Numbered from the stretch's first letter, positions 27,901 through 36,019 are shown. The stretch is DNA of 36,303 bases from Bacteroidota bacterium (GCA_004322215.1 SCSM01000018.1:1-36303); one strand, 5' to 3'. Numbers and translations: made by a program. The notes: generated by a model from the sequence alone, not told the origin.

Positions 27901-28210
27901 ATTTAATTTCATCACTGAAGGAACAAGAGGTGTTGATGATAATGAAAATCCTGTTCTAATTATTAATAATACTCCTAATCCGTTTTCTCAGTTCACAAAC
28001 ATTGAATTTGAACTGCCTGAACCCGCTATCACTGTTCTGAAAATATTTAATGTTGAAGGTGTTGAATTAGGAACATTATTATCGGAAAAATTAGATTCAG
28101 GAAATCATATAATCAAGTGGGATGCAAAGGGATATCCAACAGGATTATATTATTATCAATTAATGGTAGGAAACAAATCATACACAGGTAAAATGATTGT
28201 AATTAAATAA
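24929..28210 (+). CDS. Secreted FG-GAP/ASPIC-UnbV repeat protein with fibronectin-like domains and T9SS tail
   Basis: 1093 residues from the ATG at 24929; the TTG at 24917 is ignored because it only adds four residues before the signal peptide. Order: signal peptide (cut near LYSA), a lectin-like N-terminal domain (about 20-195), a beta-propeller with at least six calcium-binding loops of the DxDxDGxxD type (DIDNDSKID, DYNHDGLLD, DFNNDNWSD, DFNNDGYDD, DLNLDGYLD, DYDNDGDMD), an ASPIC/UnbV domain (GYWVAFRLSGSP...NEGFGTNVTVY), three fibronectin-III-like repeats (P-x-N...F-x-W...YYW(K/R)xR pattern), and a T9SS type-A tail (NTPNPFSQFTNIEFEL ... GLYYYQL). It is a large exported surface protein; adhesion or glycan binding is inference. 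It is followed at once by a palindrome and a toxin-antitoxin pair. Confidence 0.93.
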   Translation: MKKVIYMLVAITILFSTLYSAPVIFKYDNGIPAGMYSNINTLGWDETAMLKPPGPCKINKIQIYLSGSVAAPDTIWIAGDPAEGAYPPSSYCWYINKLTDGKIINYSGTPGWYEIDISADNIRADGICSVVIQHRNKQNGPYFTFDNQTQSQGIHSFMTDLRPNPDFLGIRGTIFSGAQGNFMVRFEVDYDFPDAETSSTPPTPTLVDVTKEVGLVDGNGNPIKSATVSVVGFNNEEKEDIALGSYYFKNNGNGTFTNISQQVNLQAGQTSWADIDNDSKIDYFALNTGGNDKIMFGNGDYTFIDSTDPVIKLNQPTVTPMWLDYNHDGLLDLYVAYGRTSDAQGNETFYPDQLFKNSGNRLFENVTNSAGISTGEPSPYYDCWGASICDFNNDNWSDVFVATYRLAPDLLYMNGSNDIFYEVGTETGTRGIDAYYPGYFGHGMGSDWGDFNNDGYDDLCVGNLGHPDERALNSNPSLLFKNDGPPDWTFTDMHSEMGLKFFEMNAGTVWADLNLDGYLDLVHAQYSYDQKGARNNRFTRFYLNQGPLKNYKLKDITWESGAYIHGAWTPVRLDYDNDGDMDIIIASDKENLKLFRNDLPGKGYWVAFRLSGSPANNIPNEGFGTNVTVYCGSQKFYRSLPGTVMNGRCSQSSNELNFGLGDYNNIDSVIIIYQNGQTNKFTDLTVNTKYKIPYMQSPVRMKLTAPMLVNPKNFSIKIPYSSVVLDWTKVASGTKYEILISGKSDFSDTILDVRNYDGIQFLSNSYSDNKSYYWKARAYDSADTSNWSSVWEFTTGTPIPLAPVLKMPPNDTLNISAKPKFIWNSSRYDAKYPGITIYDLQYSTDPTCSTDVHELNNLNDTTLQLTEPLSAASKYYWRIRGLNEMKPSQWSDIWNFTVMALPAKPVLKIPLNGDSAVKTKPTFTWDSVANANYYDLEISLSDSFSKADSVYFLTNISSTTRKLFKTLDEGTKYYWHIRAVNDGGEGLWSDAFNFITEGTRGVDDNENPVLIINNTPNPFSQFTNIEFELPEPAITVLKIFNVEGVELGTLLSEKLDSGNHIIKWDAKGYPTGLYYYQLMVGNKSYTGKMIVIK

Positions 28211-28215
28211 AATAT

Positions 28216-28243
28216 GTAGGGACAGAACATTGTTCTGTCCCTT
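28216..28243. repeat. Palindrome AGGGACAGAACA / TGTTCTGTCCCT (REP-like)
   Basis: Twelve-base perfect arms (28218-28229 and 28231-28242) around a single central base, preceded by GT. The head GTAGGGACAG resembles the GTAGGGGCAA head of the element at 10733, so they may belong to one family of intergenic palindromes. It sits six bases after the stop of the FG-GAP gene and upstream of the toxin-antitoxin pair. No T run follows on the plus strand, so it is not a classical terminator. Confidence 0.75.
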
Positions 28244-28246
28244 AGA

Positions 28247-28296
28247 AATAATTTCATAATAATTTCGTACCTAATTAAGTATAAAAATAAACTTAA
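28247..28296 (+). promoter_or_regulatory. Candidate control region of the AF2212/MazF-type pair
   Basis: Two direct copies of AATAATTTC (28247-28255 and 28258-28266) lie one helical turn apart, the layout of an operator for an autoregulating antitoxin. Next, TTAAGT (28275-28280) and ACTTAA (28291-28296) form an inverted repeat whose right arm runs into AAGGGA (28295-28300), the likely ribosome binding site of the antitoxin gene. Both are short and AT-rich, so chance is a real alternative. Confidence 0.3.
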
Positions 28297-28308
28297 GGGA
28301 ACATTAAT

Positions 28309-28533
28309 ATGATTGCAATAAAAGGAATTTATGATGGTAAGGCAATTAAACCATTGGATAATATTCCAATAAAAAAACCAACAAAAGTAATTATAACATT
28401 TATTGATGAGATTATACAATCTGAGGATGAAATGATTCGCGATTTCACTTCTCATACTAATGCTTTTAAGTTTTGGGAAGACGAAAAAGAAGATATATAT
28501 CAGGATTATCTAACTAAAAAGGCTCCAAAATGA
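28309..28533 (+). CDS. AF2212-like (DUF104) antitoxin
   Basis: 74 residues. The N-terminal part, IAIKGIYDGKAIKPLDNIPI followed by KKPTKVIITFID, is the typical AF2212-like antitoxin domain. The C-terminal acidic part (FWEDEKEDIYQDYLTKK) would wrap the toxin. AAGGGA precedes the ATG by eight bases. The stop overlaps the toxin start by four bases (ATGA), so synthesis is coupled, with antitoxin first. It neutralises the MazF/PemK-like toxin encoded next. Confidence 0.9.
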   Translation: MIAIKGIYDGKAIKPLDNIPIKKPTKVIITFIDEIIQSEDEMIRDFTSHTNAFKFWEDEKEDIYQDYLTKKAPK

Positions 28534-28856
28534 AAACTGGAGATATTGTATTAATCCCTTTTCCTTTCTCAGATTCTCCAAATAAGAAAGTCAGACCTGC
28601 AGTTGTTATAGCTGTTACAAAAGATAAACATGAGGATTTGGTTTTATCTGCAATAAGTTCTGTTTTACCAAAAAAACTATCAAGTAGAGAAATTCTAATG
28701 AGACACAGTAATACAAATAAACTCAGGGTTGATTCTATCATTAAAGTAGATAGAATTGTCACTTTGAATAAAGAGGAAAAAATTGCTGACTTATGTAAAT
28801 TAAATAAAATTGAATTAGATGAATATAAAAGTATATTCAGAGAACTTGTTGATTAA
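28530..28856 (+). CDS. MazF/PemK-family endoribonuclease toxin
   Basis: 108 residues, a normal length for the PemK/MazF fold. It shows the opening MKTGDIVLIPFPFSD, the core KKVRPAVVIAV, an SAISSV strand, and LRVDSIIKVDRIVTL, which carries the late strand of the barrel. It should cleave single-stranded mRNA at short motifs when not held by the AF2212-like partner. This is the second toxin-antitoxin pair of the window. Like the first it lies beside a palindrome and next to an Asp-box propeller gene. Confidence 0.93.
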   Translation: MKTGDIVLIPFPFSDSPNKKVRPAVVIAVTKDKHEDLVLSAISSVLPKKLSSREILMRHSNTNKLRVDSIIKVDRIVTLNKEEKIADLCKLNKIELDEYKSIFRELVD

Positions 28857-28964
28857 AATTGATAATTCAGAATTATAATAAAAGTTTGAGACCTTTTACC
28901 GAATGATGTGTCATTATATAATATATATGGCAAATTTAAATAATTAATAAATTGAATCACACCA

Positions 28965-31115
28965 ATGTTAAGTGATAAACAAATTAATTTTGAACGTAAG
29001 AACATTTTTCAATGTTCCATTATCAATTTTCTATTTTCTATTTTCTATTTTCTATTAATTGTAATCACAATATTACTTTTTGAATCATTACCCGCCCTGT
29101 CGCAAAACAAACCGGAATGGACAAAAACAGAAGGACTTTACGGAGGCATCATCTCCTGCATTACAGGAAAAGACAATCAAATATTTGCAGGAACATTAGG
29201 TTCGGGTATCTATAAATCCACAAATTCAGGTGAAAGCTGGGAACAAAAAATAGACGGATTATCTGAACTTGACATCATTACTCTTTTAATTACCAAAAAT
29301 AATAATATTATTGTTGGAACTTATGGCAGTGGTATCCTACGTTCCACTGATTTCGGTGAAAATTGGTTAGACGCGAATAGCGGAATTTCTGCTGCTGATT
29401 TAAGGACATTAGCACAAGATTCTAATGGCATAATTTGGGCTGGTTCTCATGAAGATGGAATCTTTTCTTCAACAAATGATGGCTTAAATTGGATTCACAG
29501 GGGTTTGGATAGTCTTGATATCTGGAGTATCGCAATTAATAAAACCGGGTATATTTTTGTAGGTACTAATGATGGTATTTTATTATCGAAAGACAATGGT
29601 TATAACTGGACTCATATTGATAAAACACTCTTCGCTAAGGATTTAAAATGCATATTATTAAATAATGATACAATCTTCATTGGAACATCACTGGGTGTTT
29701 ATTACACAAGTGATACAGGAAGAACCTGGATTGATTATAATGATGAACTATACGGCAATGAGATTTGGGCTTTAATGATTAATAATAAAAAATTATATGC
29801 TGGCACACGTGGCAAAGGTCTTTTCATAAGGGACATCTCTTCTGTAAATACATTCTGGCAACAGAAACCTGTCAGTTCCGATTACATTTGGATTAGGGCT
29901 CTTTACAGTTTTGGTGACAGTATTTTATTAGCCGGAACAGGAGAAAATGGTGTAATTCATACTAATTTGAATGGGGATTCATGGTACGATTCAAACCTTG
30001 GGATTAATAATCTCGATGTAGAAACAATCACATTTGATAAAGATAATAATTTATATTGTGGTACAATAACTTCAGGTGTATTTAAATCCGTTACACAAAC
30101 CCCGGTTTGGTTTAATCAAAGCACAGGTATCACGAAAAATAATATTATGTCTTTGGCTGTTGATTCCAATAATAATATTTATGCAGGTTCTTATGGAGAA
30201 GGTGTTTTTCGTTCAACTGATAATGGCAACTCATATACTCAGATCAACAACGGTTTAATTGATTTAAATATATATTCACTTTTAGTCAGCTCAAATAATA
30301 AATTATTTGCGGGTACGGGGGGAAGCGGTATTTTCTTTTTTGATATTGATTCCTTAAAATGGTTCAGCCGAAATGAGGGTTTAACTCATCTTGTTGTTTA
30401 CTCATTGGCAGAATCTTCAAAGGGATATTTATTTGCTGCTACTCCTGGCTCAGGCGTATTCAAGTCTGAAAATAACGGATTATCATGGACAAAAATTAAT
30501 AATGATATTGGCAATTTGTTTATCAATGTCATTACTGTAATAAAAGATAGTATTCTTATTGCCGGCACCCAGGGTAGCGGTGTGTATCTCTCATCAAACG
30601 ACGGGTTGAATTGGATGAATCTGGGTCTGCAGAGCACAGACATTCGTTCAATAGTTATCGCTCCGGATTCTTTTTTATATGTAGCTACTCGTGATAACGG
30701 TGTATATAGGTCAAATCTCGAAACAATTGATTGGAAGTTTTTCAATAACGGATTATTTACAAATACTGCCCAATATCTTATTTGTGATAAAAAAGGAAGA
30801 TTATTAGTCGCACCTCATAGAAATGGTGTATATATATATGAAACTATCACAGATGTTACCGATTATAATTCAAATTTAATAGATAATATTTCAGTATATC
30901 CAAATCCGGCAAATGAATTTCTAACAGTTGAAATTAGTGAATTAATATTATCGAAAAACCATGTCTACATATACGATTATCTTTCAACTCTTCTTAAAAC
31001 AGTAGAACTTGACCGGTTAAATAATATTCTCATTTTATCTGTTTCCGAGCTATCTGAAGGAATATATTTCTTAAGATATGAAAAGTATATAATTCCATTT
31101 CTGATAATAAGATAA
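28965..31115 (+). CDS. Second secreted Asp-box beta-propeller protein with T9SS sorting domain
   Basis: 716 residues. The N-terminus is unusual: about 18 polar residues (MLSDKQINFERKNIF...) precede a long hydrophobic stretch encoded partly by a 7-bp tandem repeat, with cleavage expected near PALS-QNK. The body has at least eight Asp-box repeats (STNSGESW, STDFGENW, STNDGLNW, SKDNGYNW, TSDTGRTW, SENNGLSW, SSNDGLNW) with recurring FAGT.GSGI/V strands. It is therefore a BNR/Ycf48-like propeller paralogous to the gene at 8704. The tail (ISVYPNPANEFLTVEI ... GIYFLRY) is a T9SS type-A sorting domain. Surface export is expected; the ligand is unknown. Confidence 0.9.
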   Translation: MLSDKQINFERKNIFQCSIINFLFSIFYFLLIVITILLFESLPALSQNKPEWTKTEGLYGGIISCITGKDNQIFAGTLGSGIYKSTNSGESWEQKIDGLSELDIITLLITKNNNIIVGTYGSGILRSTDFGENWLDANSGISAADLRTLAQDSNGIIWAGSHEDGIFSSTNDGLNWIHRGLDSLDIWSIAINKTGYIFVGTNDGILLSKDNGYNWTHIDKTLFAKDLKCILLNNDTIFIGTSLGVYYTSDTGRTWIDYNDELYGNEIWALMINNKKLYAGTRGKGLFIRDISSVNTFWQQKPVSSDYIWIRALYSFGDSILLAGTGENGVIHTNLNGDSWYDSNLGINNLDVETITFDKDNNLYCGTITSGVFKSVTQTPVWFNQSTGITKNNIMSLAVDSNNNIYAGSYGEGVFRSTDNGNSYTQINNGLIDLNIYSLLVSSNNKLFAGTGGSGIFFFDIDSLKWFSRNEGLTHLVVYSLAESSKGYLFAATPGSGVFKSENNGLSWTKINNDIGNLFINVITVIKDSILIAGTQGSGVYLSSNDGLNWMNLGLQSTDIRSIVIAPDSFLYVATRDNGVYRSNLETIDWKFFNNGLFTNTAQYLICDKKGRLLVAPHRNGVYIYETITDVTDYNSNLIDNISVYPNPANEFLTVEISELILSKNHVYIYDYLSTLLKTVELDRLNNILILSVSELSEGIYFLRYEKYIIPFLIIR
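29027..29054 (+). repeat. Four perfect tandem copies of TTTTCTA inside the signal-peptide codons
   Basis: The heptamer occurs exactly four times in a row, within codons 21-30 of the propeller gene, where it encodes part of the hydrophobic core NFLFSIFYFLL. Seven is not a multiple of three, so gain or loss of one unit would shift the frame and stop production of the protein. Similar CAATTTTCTATTTT sequences occur as non-coding repeats near the right edge (36122-36162). Confidence 0.9.
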
Positions 31116-31198
31116 TCTTTATAATTATTTCAATAATAAAAACATAGATTCGTCAACGTCAAACGACTTTTTGTTGTGATAACTTATTATGGAATGTA

Positions 31199-33058
31199 AT
31201 GTCGGACAAACAAATTAATCAGAATCAGTATGAATACAAAGCTGAAATGAAGCAATTGCTTCACCTTATAGTTCATTCACTTTATACTCATCCTGAAGTT
31301 TTTCTTAGAGAATTGATATCAAACTCATCAGACGCACTTAATAAAATTCGCTTCAGACGCTTGACTGACGCCAACATTCTCGACCCGGATTCAGAATTGA
31401 AAATCAGCATTGATGTTGATGAAAAGGAAAATACTTTTGCAATAACTGATACCGGTATTGGTATGACCAAAGAAGATTTAATAAACAGAATTGGAACAAT
31501 AGCAAGTTCCGGTACACTGGAATTTCTCAAAAAATTGAAGGATGAGAATAAATCTGCAGATGCTAATCTTATCGGACAATTCGGAGTTGGTTTCTATTCG
31601 GCATTTATGGTAACTGATGAGATTAATATCGAATCTACTTATGCTGACATGAATTCAAAAACCTATAAATGGAAATCTTTGGGTGAAGATAAATTTTTTA
31701 TTGAAGAAATAGAGCAGAAGCCAAGAGGTACTAAGATTCATTTTAAATTGAAAGATGAATTTAAAGAATATTCACAAAACTGGAATATCAAAAGTACTTT
31801 AAAGAAATATTCCAATTTCGTTGATTTCCCAATTTATGTTAATGGAGAGAAAGTTAATATTGTTTCTGCGTTATGGCACAGGAAAAAGGATGAGATAAAA
31901 GAAGAAGAATTAAATGATTTTTATACTTTTATTTCAAATGATACTAAACCTCCATTAGACCATCTGTTATTAAATATTGAAGGTACTTTAAACTTTAAAG
32001 CTTTAATATTTTTCCCGGAGACTGCCCCACCAAATTTATTCCAGGATGCATTGGAAAAATCTTTACAATTATATTCAAACAGGATTTTCATACAGGACGA
32101 CTGTAAAGAACTTTTACCTGATTATCTGAAATTTGTAAAAGGTGTTGTTGATACTGAAGAATTGCCGCTGAATGTATCGAGAGAAGTTACACAATCGAGT
32201 CCTGTCCTCGCAAAAATTAAAAATGTATTGACGTCAAGAATTATAGGTCAATTAGAAGATTGGGCTGAAAACGATATACCGAAATATGAGAAATTTTATA
32301 ATAATTTCGGCTCCTTGTTAAAGACTGGATTGAATTCTGATTTTACTCACAAAGATAAATTAATTGGACTTCTGAGATTCGAAACTTCATTAAAACCGAA
32401 AGGCGAAAAAGTATCACTGAAAGATTATGTCAAGAGAATGGCAGAAGACCAAAAAGTAATTTACTATATTATGGGCGACCATAGGGATTTGATTGAAATG
32501 AATCCCAATCTCGAATATTTCAGGAAAAATGATATCGAAGTTCTTTATTTAACAGACCCTGTGGATGTTTTCACAATACCATATATATTTGAATACGACA
32601 AAAAACAATTGAAATCAATTGAGAAATCTGATATTGATATTAATAAAGATACCGTAAAGGAACCTGTTTCCGAAAGTCAATCTAAAAATATAATTGAATT
32701 GTTTAAAAAAGTGTTGGGAAACAAAGTTGAAGATGTGATAGAATCAAAGAGACTAATTGATTACCCGGTAACACTTGTTGTTGGCAAACAAGGATTCGAC
32801 CCGCAGGTCGAAAAAATGATGCAGTACATTGATAAAAACTTCACTCATTCTAAAAGAATTTTGGAAGTTAACCCATCTCATCAAATAATAAAGAATATGG
32901 CGACGTTAATGCTCGTTGATTCAAATAACGAATTAATTAACAATACAATATTACAGCTTTATGAAGGTGCTTTACTTTTAGAAGGAAAATTGCCATCTCC
33001 TAACGAGTTTTTAAGAAGAATGAACGAATTTATTGAAATTTCTACAAAAAAAGATTAA
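31199..33058 (+). CDS. htpG: Molecular chaperone HtpG (Hsp90)
   Basis: 619 residues, close to the usual 620-630 of bacterial Hsp90, a cytoplasmic ATP-dependent homodimeric chaperone. The N-terminal GHKL ATPase domain shows ELISNSSDALNKIR, DTGIGMTKEDLI (nucleotide-binding DxGxG), GTIASSGT and the lid segment IGQFGVGFYSAFMV. The middle domain contains LPLNVSRE, with the Arg that contacts ATP phosphate, and the C-terminal dimerisation domain follows. The start is ATG at 31199 with a weak GGA upstream. No CIRCE-type inverted repeat was found in front of it. Confidence 0.98.
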   Translation: MSDKQINQNQYEYKAEMKQLLHLIVHSLYTHPEVFLRELISNSSDALNKIRFRRLTDANILDPDSELKISIDVDEKENTFAITDTGIGMTKEDLINRIGTIASSGTLEFLKKLKDENKSADANLIGQFGVGFYSAFMVTDEINIESTYADMNSKTYKWKSLGEDKFFIEEIEQKPRGTKIHFKLKDEFKEYSQNWNIKSTLKKYSNFVDFPIYVNGEKVNIVSALWHRKKDEIKEEELNDFYTFISNDTKPPLDHLLLNIEGTLNFKALIFFPETAPPNLFQDALEKSLQLYSNRIFIQDDCKELLPDYLKFVKGVVDTEELPLNVSREVTQSSPVLAKIKNVLTSRIIGQLEDWAENDIPKYEKFYNNFGSLLKTGLNSDFTHKDKLIGLLRFETSLKPKGEKVSLKDYVKRMAEDQKVIYYIMGDHRDLIEMNPNLEYFRKNDIEVLYLTDPVDVFTIPYIFEYDKKQLKSIEKSDIDINKDTVKEPVSESQSKNIIELFKKVLGNKVEDVIESKRLIDYPVTLVVGKQGFDPQVEKMMQYIDKNFTHSKRILEVNPSHQIIKNMATLMLVDSNNELINNTILQLYEGALLLEGKLPSPNEFLRRMNEFIEISTKKD

Positions 33059-33210
33059 AAAGTACTTGATGTGGGCAGTTGAATTATTGTATTTTTGTAT
33101 TATTAGTATTTGTCTAAATAATATTTTCCATTTTATTAATGAAATTCCTGTTCATTTAGAACCTTAGGCAAAATTTTTAAGCGCATCTATTTAATTTTAA
33201 AGGATATATA

Positions 33211-34254
33211 ATGAAATTATCAGAATTTAAGTACAGTATTGCTAAGAACTTGATTGCTAAATTTCCCGCTGAACCGAGAGATAAATCAAAACTAATGGTG
33301 TTGAACAGACATAATGGGAAAATTGAAGAAAGAGTATTCGAGGATATTATTGATTATTTAAATAAAGGAGACTGTCTTGTTGTTAATGAGACAAAGGTGT
33401 TCCCTGCACGATTGTTTGGTAAAAAGGAAAAAACCAATGCAAAAATTGAAGTTATGCTACTTCGGGAACTCAAATCAGAAGAAAGAATCTGGGATGTTCT
33501 GGTCGAACCCGCAAGAAAAGTCAGAATCGGAAATAAAATTTATTTCGATAACAATAAATTCAACTGCGAAGTAATTGATAATACTACTTCAAGAGGCAGA
33601 ACTGTAAGATTCAGCTACGATGGTAACTTATTTAAAATCATAGAGAAAATCGGTGAAATGCCTCTGCCTGAATATATAAAACGTGAACCGACCGAACACG
33701 ATAAAAAAACTTATCAATGTGTTTTTGCAAATAAAAATTTTCTTGCTTCCATCGCCCCGCCGACTGCAGGACTCCACTTTACCGATGACTTACTTAAAGA
33801 AATAGAAGCTAAGGGTGTTAGAATTGCAAAAGTACTCCTAAATATAGGACAGGGTACATTCGAAAGAATTGAAGTTGAGGATTTGACTAAACACAGAATG
33901 TATTCCGAATTCTTCACAATATCCAGGGAATCTGCCGAAATTATTAATAAATCTCTAAAAGCAAAAAAACAGGTTATGGCAGTAGGTTGTAGTGTTGTAA
34001 GAGCATTGGAATCGTCTGTGTTGACATCAGGGCAAGTTAAACCGAACAAGGGCTGGACTGATAAATTCATCTATCCTCCTTATGATTTCAAAATAGTGGG
34101 TAAGTTTCTGACTAACTTCCAGCCGCCTGCATCTCCATCATTATTGTTAACTGCAACATTTGCCGGTAAAGAAGAAATGTACAAAGCATATAAAAAAGCT
34201 ATGAAAAGCAATTTCCGTTTCTTTGCTTATGGTGACGCATTTTTAATGATTTAA
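33211..34254 (+). CDS. queA: S-adenosylmethionine:tRNA ribosyltransferase-isomerase QueA
   Basis: 347 residues, the normal length. The enzyme moves the ribosyl part of S-adenosylmethionine to preQ1 in tRNA to make epoxyqueuosine. Family landmarks are the start LSEFKY...AKFPAEPRDKSKLMVL, LVVNETKVFPARLFG, PLPEYIKRE, APPTAGLHFTDDLL, LNIGQGTFERI, and the end LTNFQPPASPSLLLTATFAG plus FRFFAYGDAFLM. The ATG is preceded by AAAGGA. A terminator follows at 34281. No other queuosine gene is in the window. Confidence 0.98.
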   Translation: MKLSEFKYSIAKNLIAKFPAEPRDKSKLMVLNRHNGKIEERVFEDIIDYLNKGDCLVVNETKVFPARLFGKKEKTNAKIEVMLLRELKSEERIWDVLVEPARKVRIGNKIYFDNNKFNCEVIDNTTSRGRTVRFSYDGNLFKIIEKIGEMPLPEYIKREPTEHDKKTYQCVFANKNFLASIAPPTAGLHFTDDLLKEIEAKGVRIAKVLLNIGQGTFERIEVEDLTKHRMYSEFFTISRESAEIINKSLKAKKQVMAVGCSVVRALESSVLTSGQVKPNKGWTDKFIYPPYDFKIVGKFLTNFQPPASPSLLLTATFAGKEEMYKAYKKAMKSNFRFFAYGDAFLMI

Positions 34255-34280
34255 AAATGCTCTCCTTTTATTAATTTTGT

Positions 34281-34312
34281 AAGGCATACTTTAAATAGTA
34301 CGCCTTTTTTTT
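34281..34312 (+). terminator. Intrinsic terminator after queA
   Basis: The arms AAGGCATACT (34281-34290) and AGTACGCCTT (34297-34306) pair with one A:C mismatch around a six-base loop, and a run of eight T (34305-34312) follows. It lies 26 bases past the queA stop and separates it from mutA, which must therefore have its own promoter. Confidence 0.8.
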
Positions 34313-34351
34313 ATTTTGAATTATGAATCGAGTATAGTCATTAGTTTAAAT

Positions 34352-36019
34352 ATGGAAAAAATTGAAAAAAAAATATTATTTCAAGATTTTCAAAAATCAA
34401 ATTATCTTAATTGGGAAAATTCAACTAATTTACTTTTTAATGATAAGTTAGATGATTATGTTAAGAAAATATATGAGGACATTGCATATAAACCAATTTA
34501 TTTCAAAGAATACATTAATAACAATTATCTTAATCGTCAACATCTGATAACAAATTTAACTAATTCAATTAATTGCTTATTATCACAGGATATTCCACTT
34601 CCAACACCTGAAGATTTTAATAGTAGTTTGTCAGAAAATCTTAATTCAGGGCAAAATGCAATTGCGTTAAAGCTTGATGATGCATCAGCATACGGATTTA
34701 ATCCTGATGAGTTAATAATTGATAAAATAGGAAAAAATGGAACTTCATTTTTCACTTCAAGTGATTTTGATAAGGCATTGAAAAATATAAATATTGAACT
34801 TTACCCGATTTTTATTAAGACTTCAACAAATATTACTTCAATTGCTTCAGTTTTTTTTTATTATTTACTCAGGAATAAGATTGACATTAAAAAAATAACA
34901 GGTGGCTTTCATTACGACCCATTATCAGCTTTAGCTCAAAAACATGAATATCCTTATGATTATGAGTTAATTTTTGATGAAATAGTATCAATATTCAATT
35001 GGCTTAAATTTAAGAAAAGTCCTTTTTCTGTAATCACAATTAATGGAAATTTATTCAACGATACAGGTGGAAATGCAGTGCAGGAACTTGCATTCACTAT
35101 GAGTGAACTTGTATTATACCTGAAAGAGTTACTGAATCATGGAATTAACATTGACGAAGCTGCAAGTAGAATAAAATTATCTTATGCAATAGGTCCGAAT
35201 TTCTTTATTGAAATATCTAAGTTAAGGGCAGCAAGAATATTATGGGCAAAAATCATTAAGCACTTCGGAGGTAATAAAGAATCTCAAAGAGTATGGATTC
35301 ATACTGAAACCTGCAAATGGAATAAATTTAAAACCGATGCTTATGTTAATATACTCAGAAACACCGGTGAAGCACTGTCTGCTATGCTTGGTGGATGTAA
35401 TAGCATCAATCTTCAATACTTTGACAAAGAATTTGGCTTACCAAATGAATTTTCCGGAAGAATCACCCGTAATACATTTCTTGTTCTGAAAGAGGAATGT
35501 GATTTTGCAGGTATAACTGACATTCCCGGCGGTTCCTGGTATGTCGAGAATATCACAAATGGACTTGCTAAAAATGCCTGGGAACTGTTTCAGAAGGTTG
35601 AAAAAGAGGGTGGATTTTACTCGGCTCTCGACAATGGATTTATAAAGGAAGAAATCGAAAAAGTTAAAAATGAAAGACTTTTCAATTACACAAAAAAGAT
35701 TGATGAATTTATCGGTAATAATATCTATCCAAACCCTAAAGAAAAGCCGATTGAAGCCACAGAAATTGACTATAAGCAGGTTTTTCAGCAAAGACACTCA
35801 ACATTAAAGGCACACATCGAAAAACGGGATAACATGAACGTTTCGAAATTGCTCGATAAATTTAATGCCTCTGTCAGCGAAGACCCTCTCGATGCTTTTG
35901 AATATGCTTTGAATGCAGTGCAGGCAGGAGCCACACTCGGAGAAATCAGCAAACCATACAATGTGAAATTCAATGCTACGATTAAGAATCCGATAGAGAA
36001 GATGAAATTGTCTGAATAA
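34352..36019 (+). CDS. mutA: Methylmalonyl-CoA mutase small (beta) subunit, without C-terminal domain
   Basis: 555 residues from the ATG at 34352; a TTG at 34316 would add 12 unlikely residues inside the terminator flank. The mutase barrel signatures are clear: GGFHYDPLSALA, GGNAVQELAFTMSELVLYL, GPNFFIEISKLRAARILWA, HTETCKWNKF, GEALSAMLGGCNSI and ITDIPGGSWYVE. The small subunit partners MutB, which binds B12 and converts methylmalonyl-CoA to succinyl-CoA in propionate metabolism. Family members are often about 620 residues, with a degenerate B12-type domain at the end. This one stops right after the barrel (ATIKNPIEKMKLSE). No mutB lies in the remaining 284 bases. Confidence 0.93.
   Translation: MEKIEKKILFQDFQKSNYLNWENSTNLLFNDKLDDYVKKIYEDIAYKPIYFKEYINNNYLNRQHLITNLTNSINCLLSQDIPLPTPEDFNSSLSENLNSGQNAIALKLDDASAYGFNPDELIIDKIGKNGTSFFTSSDFDKALKNINIELYPIFIKTSTNITSIASVFFYYLLRNKIDIKKITGGFHYDPLSALAQKHEYPYDYELIFDEIVSIFNWLKFKKSPFSVITINGNLFNDTGGNAVQELAFTMSELVLYLKELLNHGINIDEAASRIKLSYAIGPNFFIEISKLRAARILWAKIIKHFGGNKESQRVWIHTETCKWNKFKTDAYVNILRNTGEALSAMLGGCNSINLQYFDKEFGLPNEFSGRITRNTFLVLKEECDFAGITDIPGGSWYVENITNGLAKNAWELFQKVEKEGGFYSALDNGFIKEEIEKVKNERLFNYTKKIDEFIGNNIYPNPKEKPIEATEIDYKQVFQQRHSTLKAHIEKRDNMNVSKLLDKFNASVSEDPLDAFEYALNAVQAGATLGEISKPYNVKFNATIKNPIEKMKLSE

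Noticed and set aside
28902-28915. AATGA-TGTG-TCATT hairpin between the MazF-type toxin and the propeller gene
   Set aside because: Only five pairs and no T run; expected by chance in AT-rich DNA.
31116-31198. CIRCE or other heat-shock operator upstream of htpG
   Set aside because: No TTAGCACTC/GAGTGCTAA-type inverted repeat. Only a short CGTCAA direct repeat is present, which is too little to call.
33059-33210. Possible preQ1 riboswitch in front of queA
   Set aside because: There is a small GTTC-ATTTA-GAAC hairpin, but no match to the preQ1-I or preQ1-II core (conserved loop and A-rich tail), so the region is left as a plain leader.
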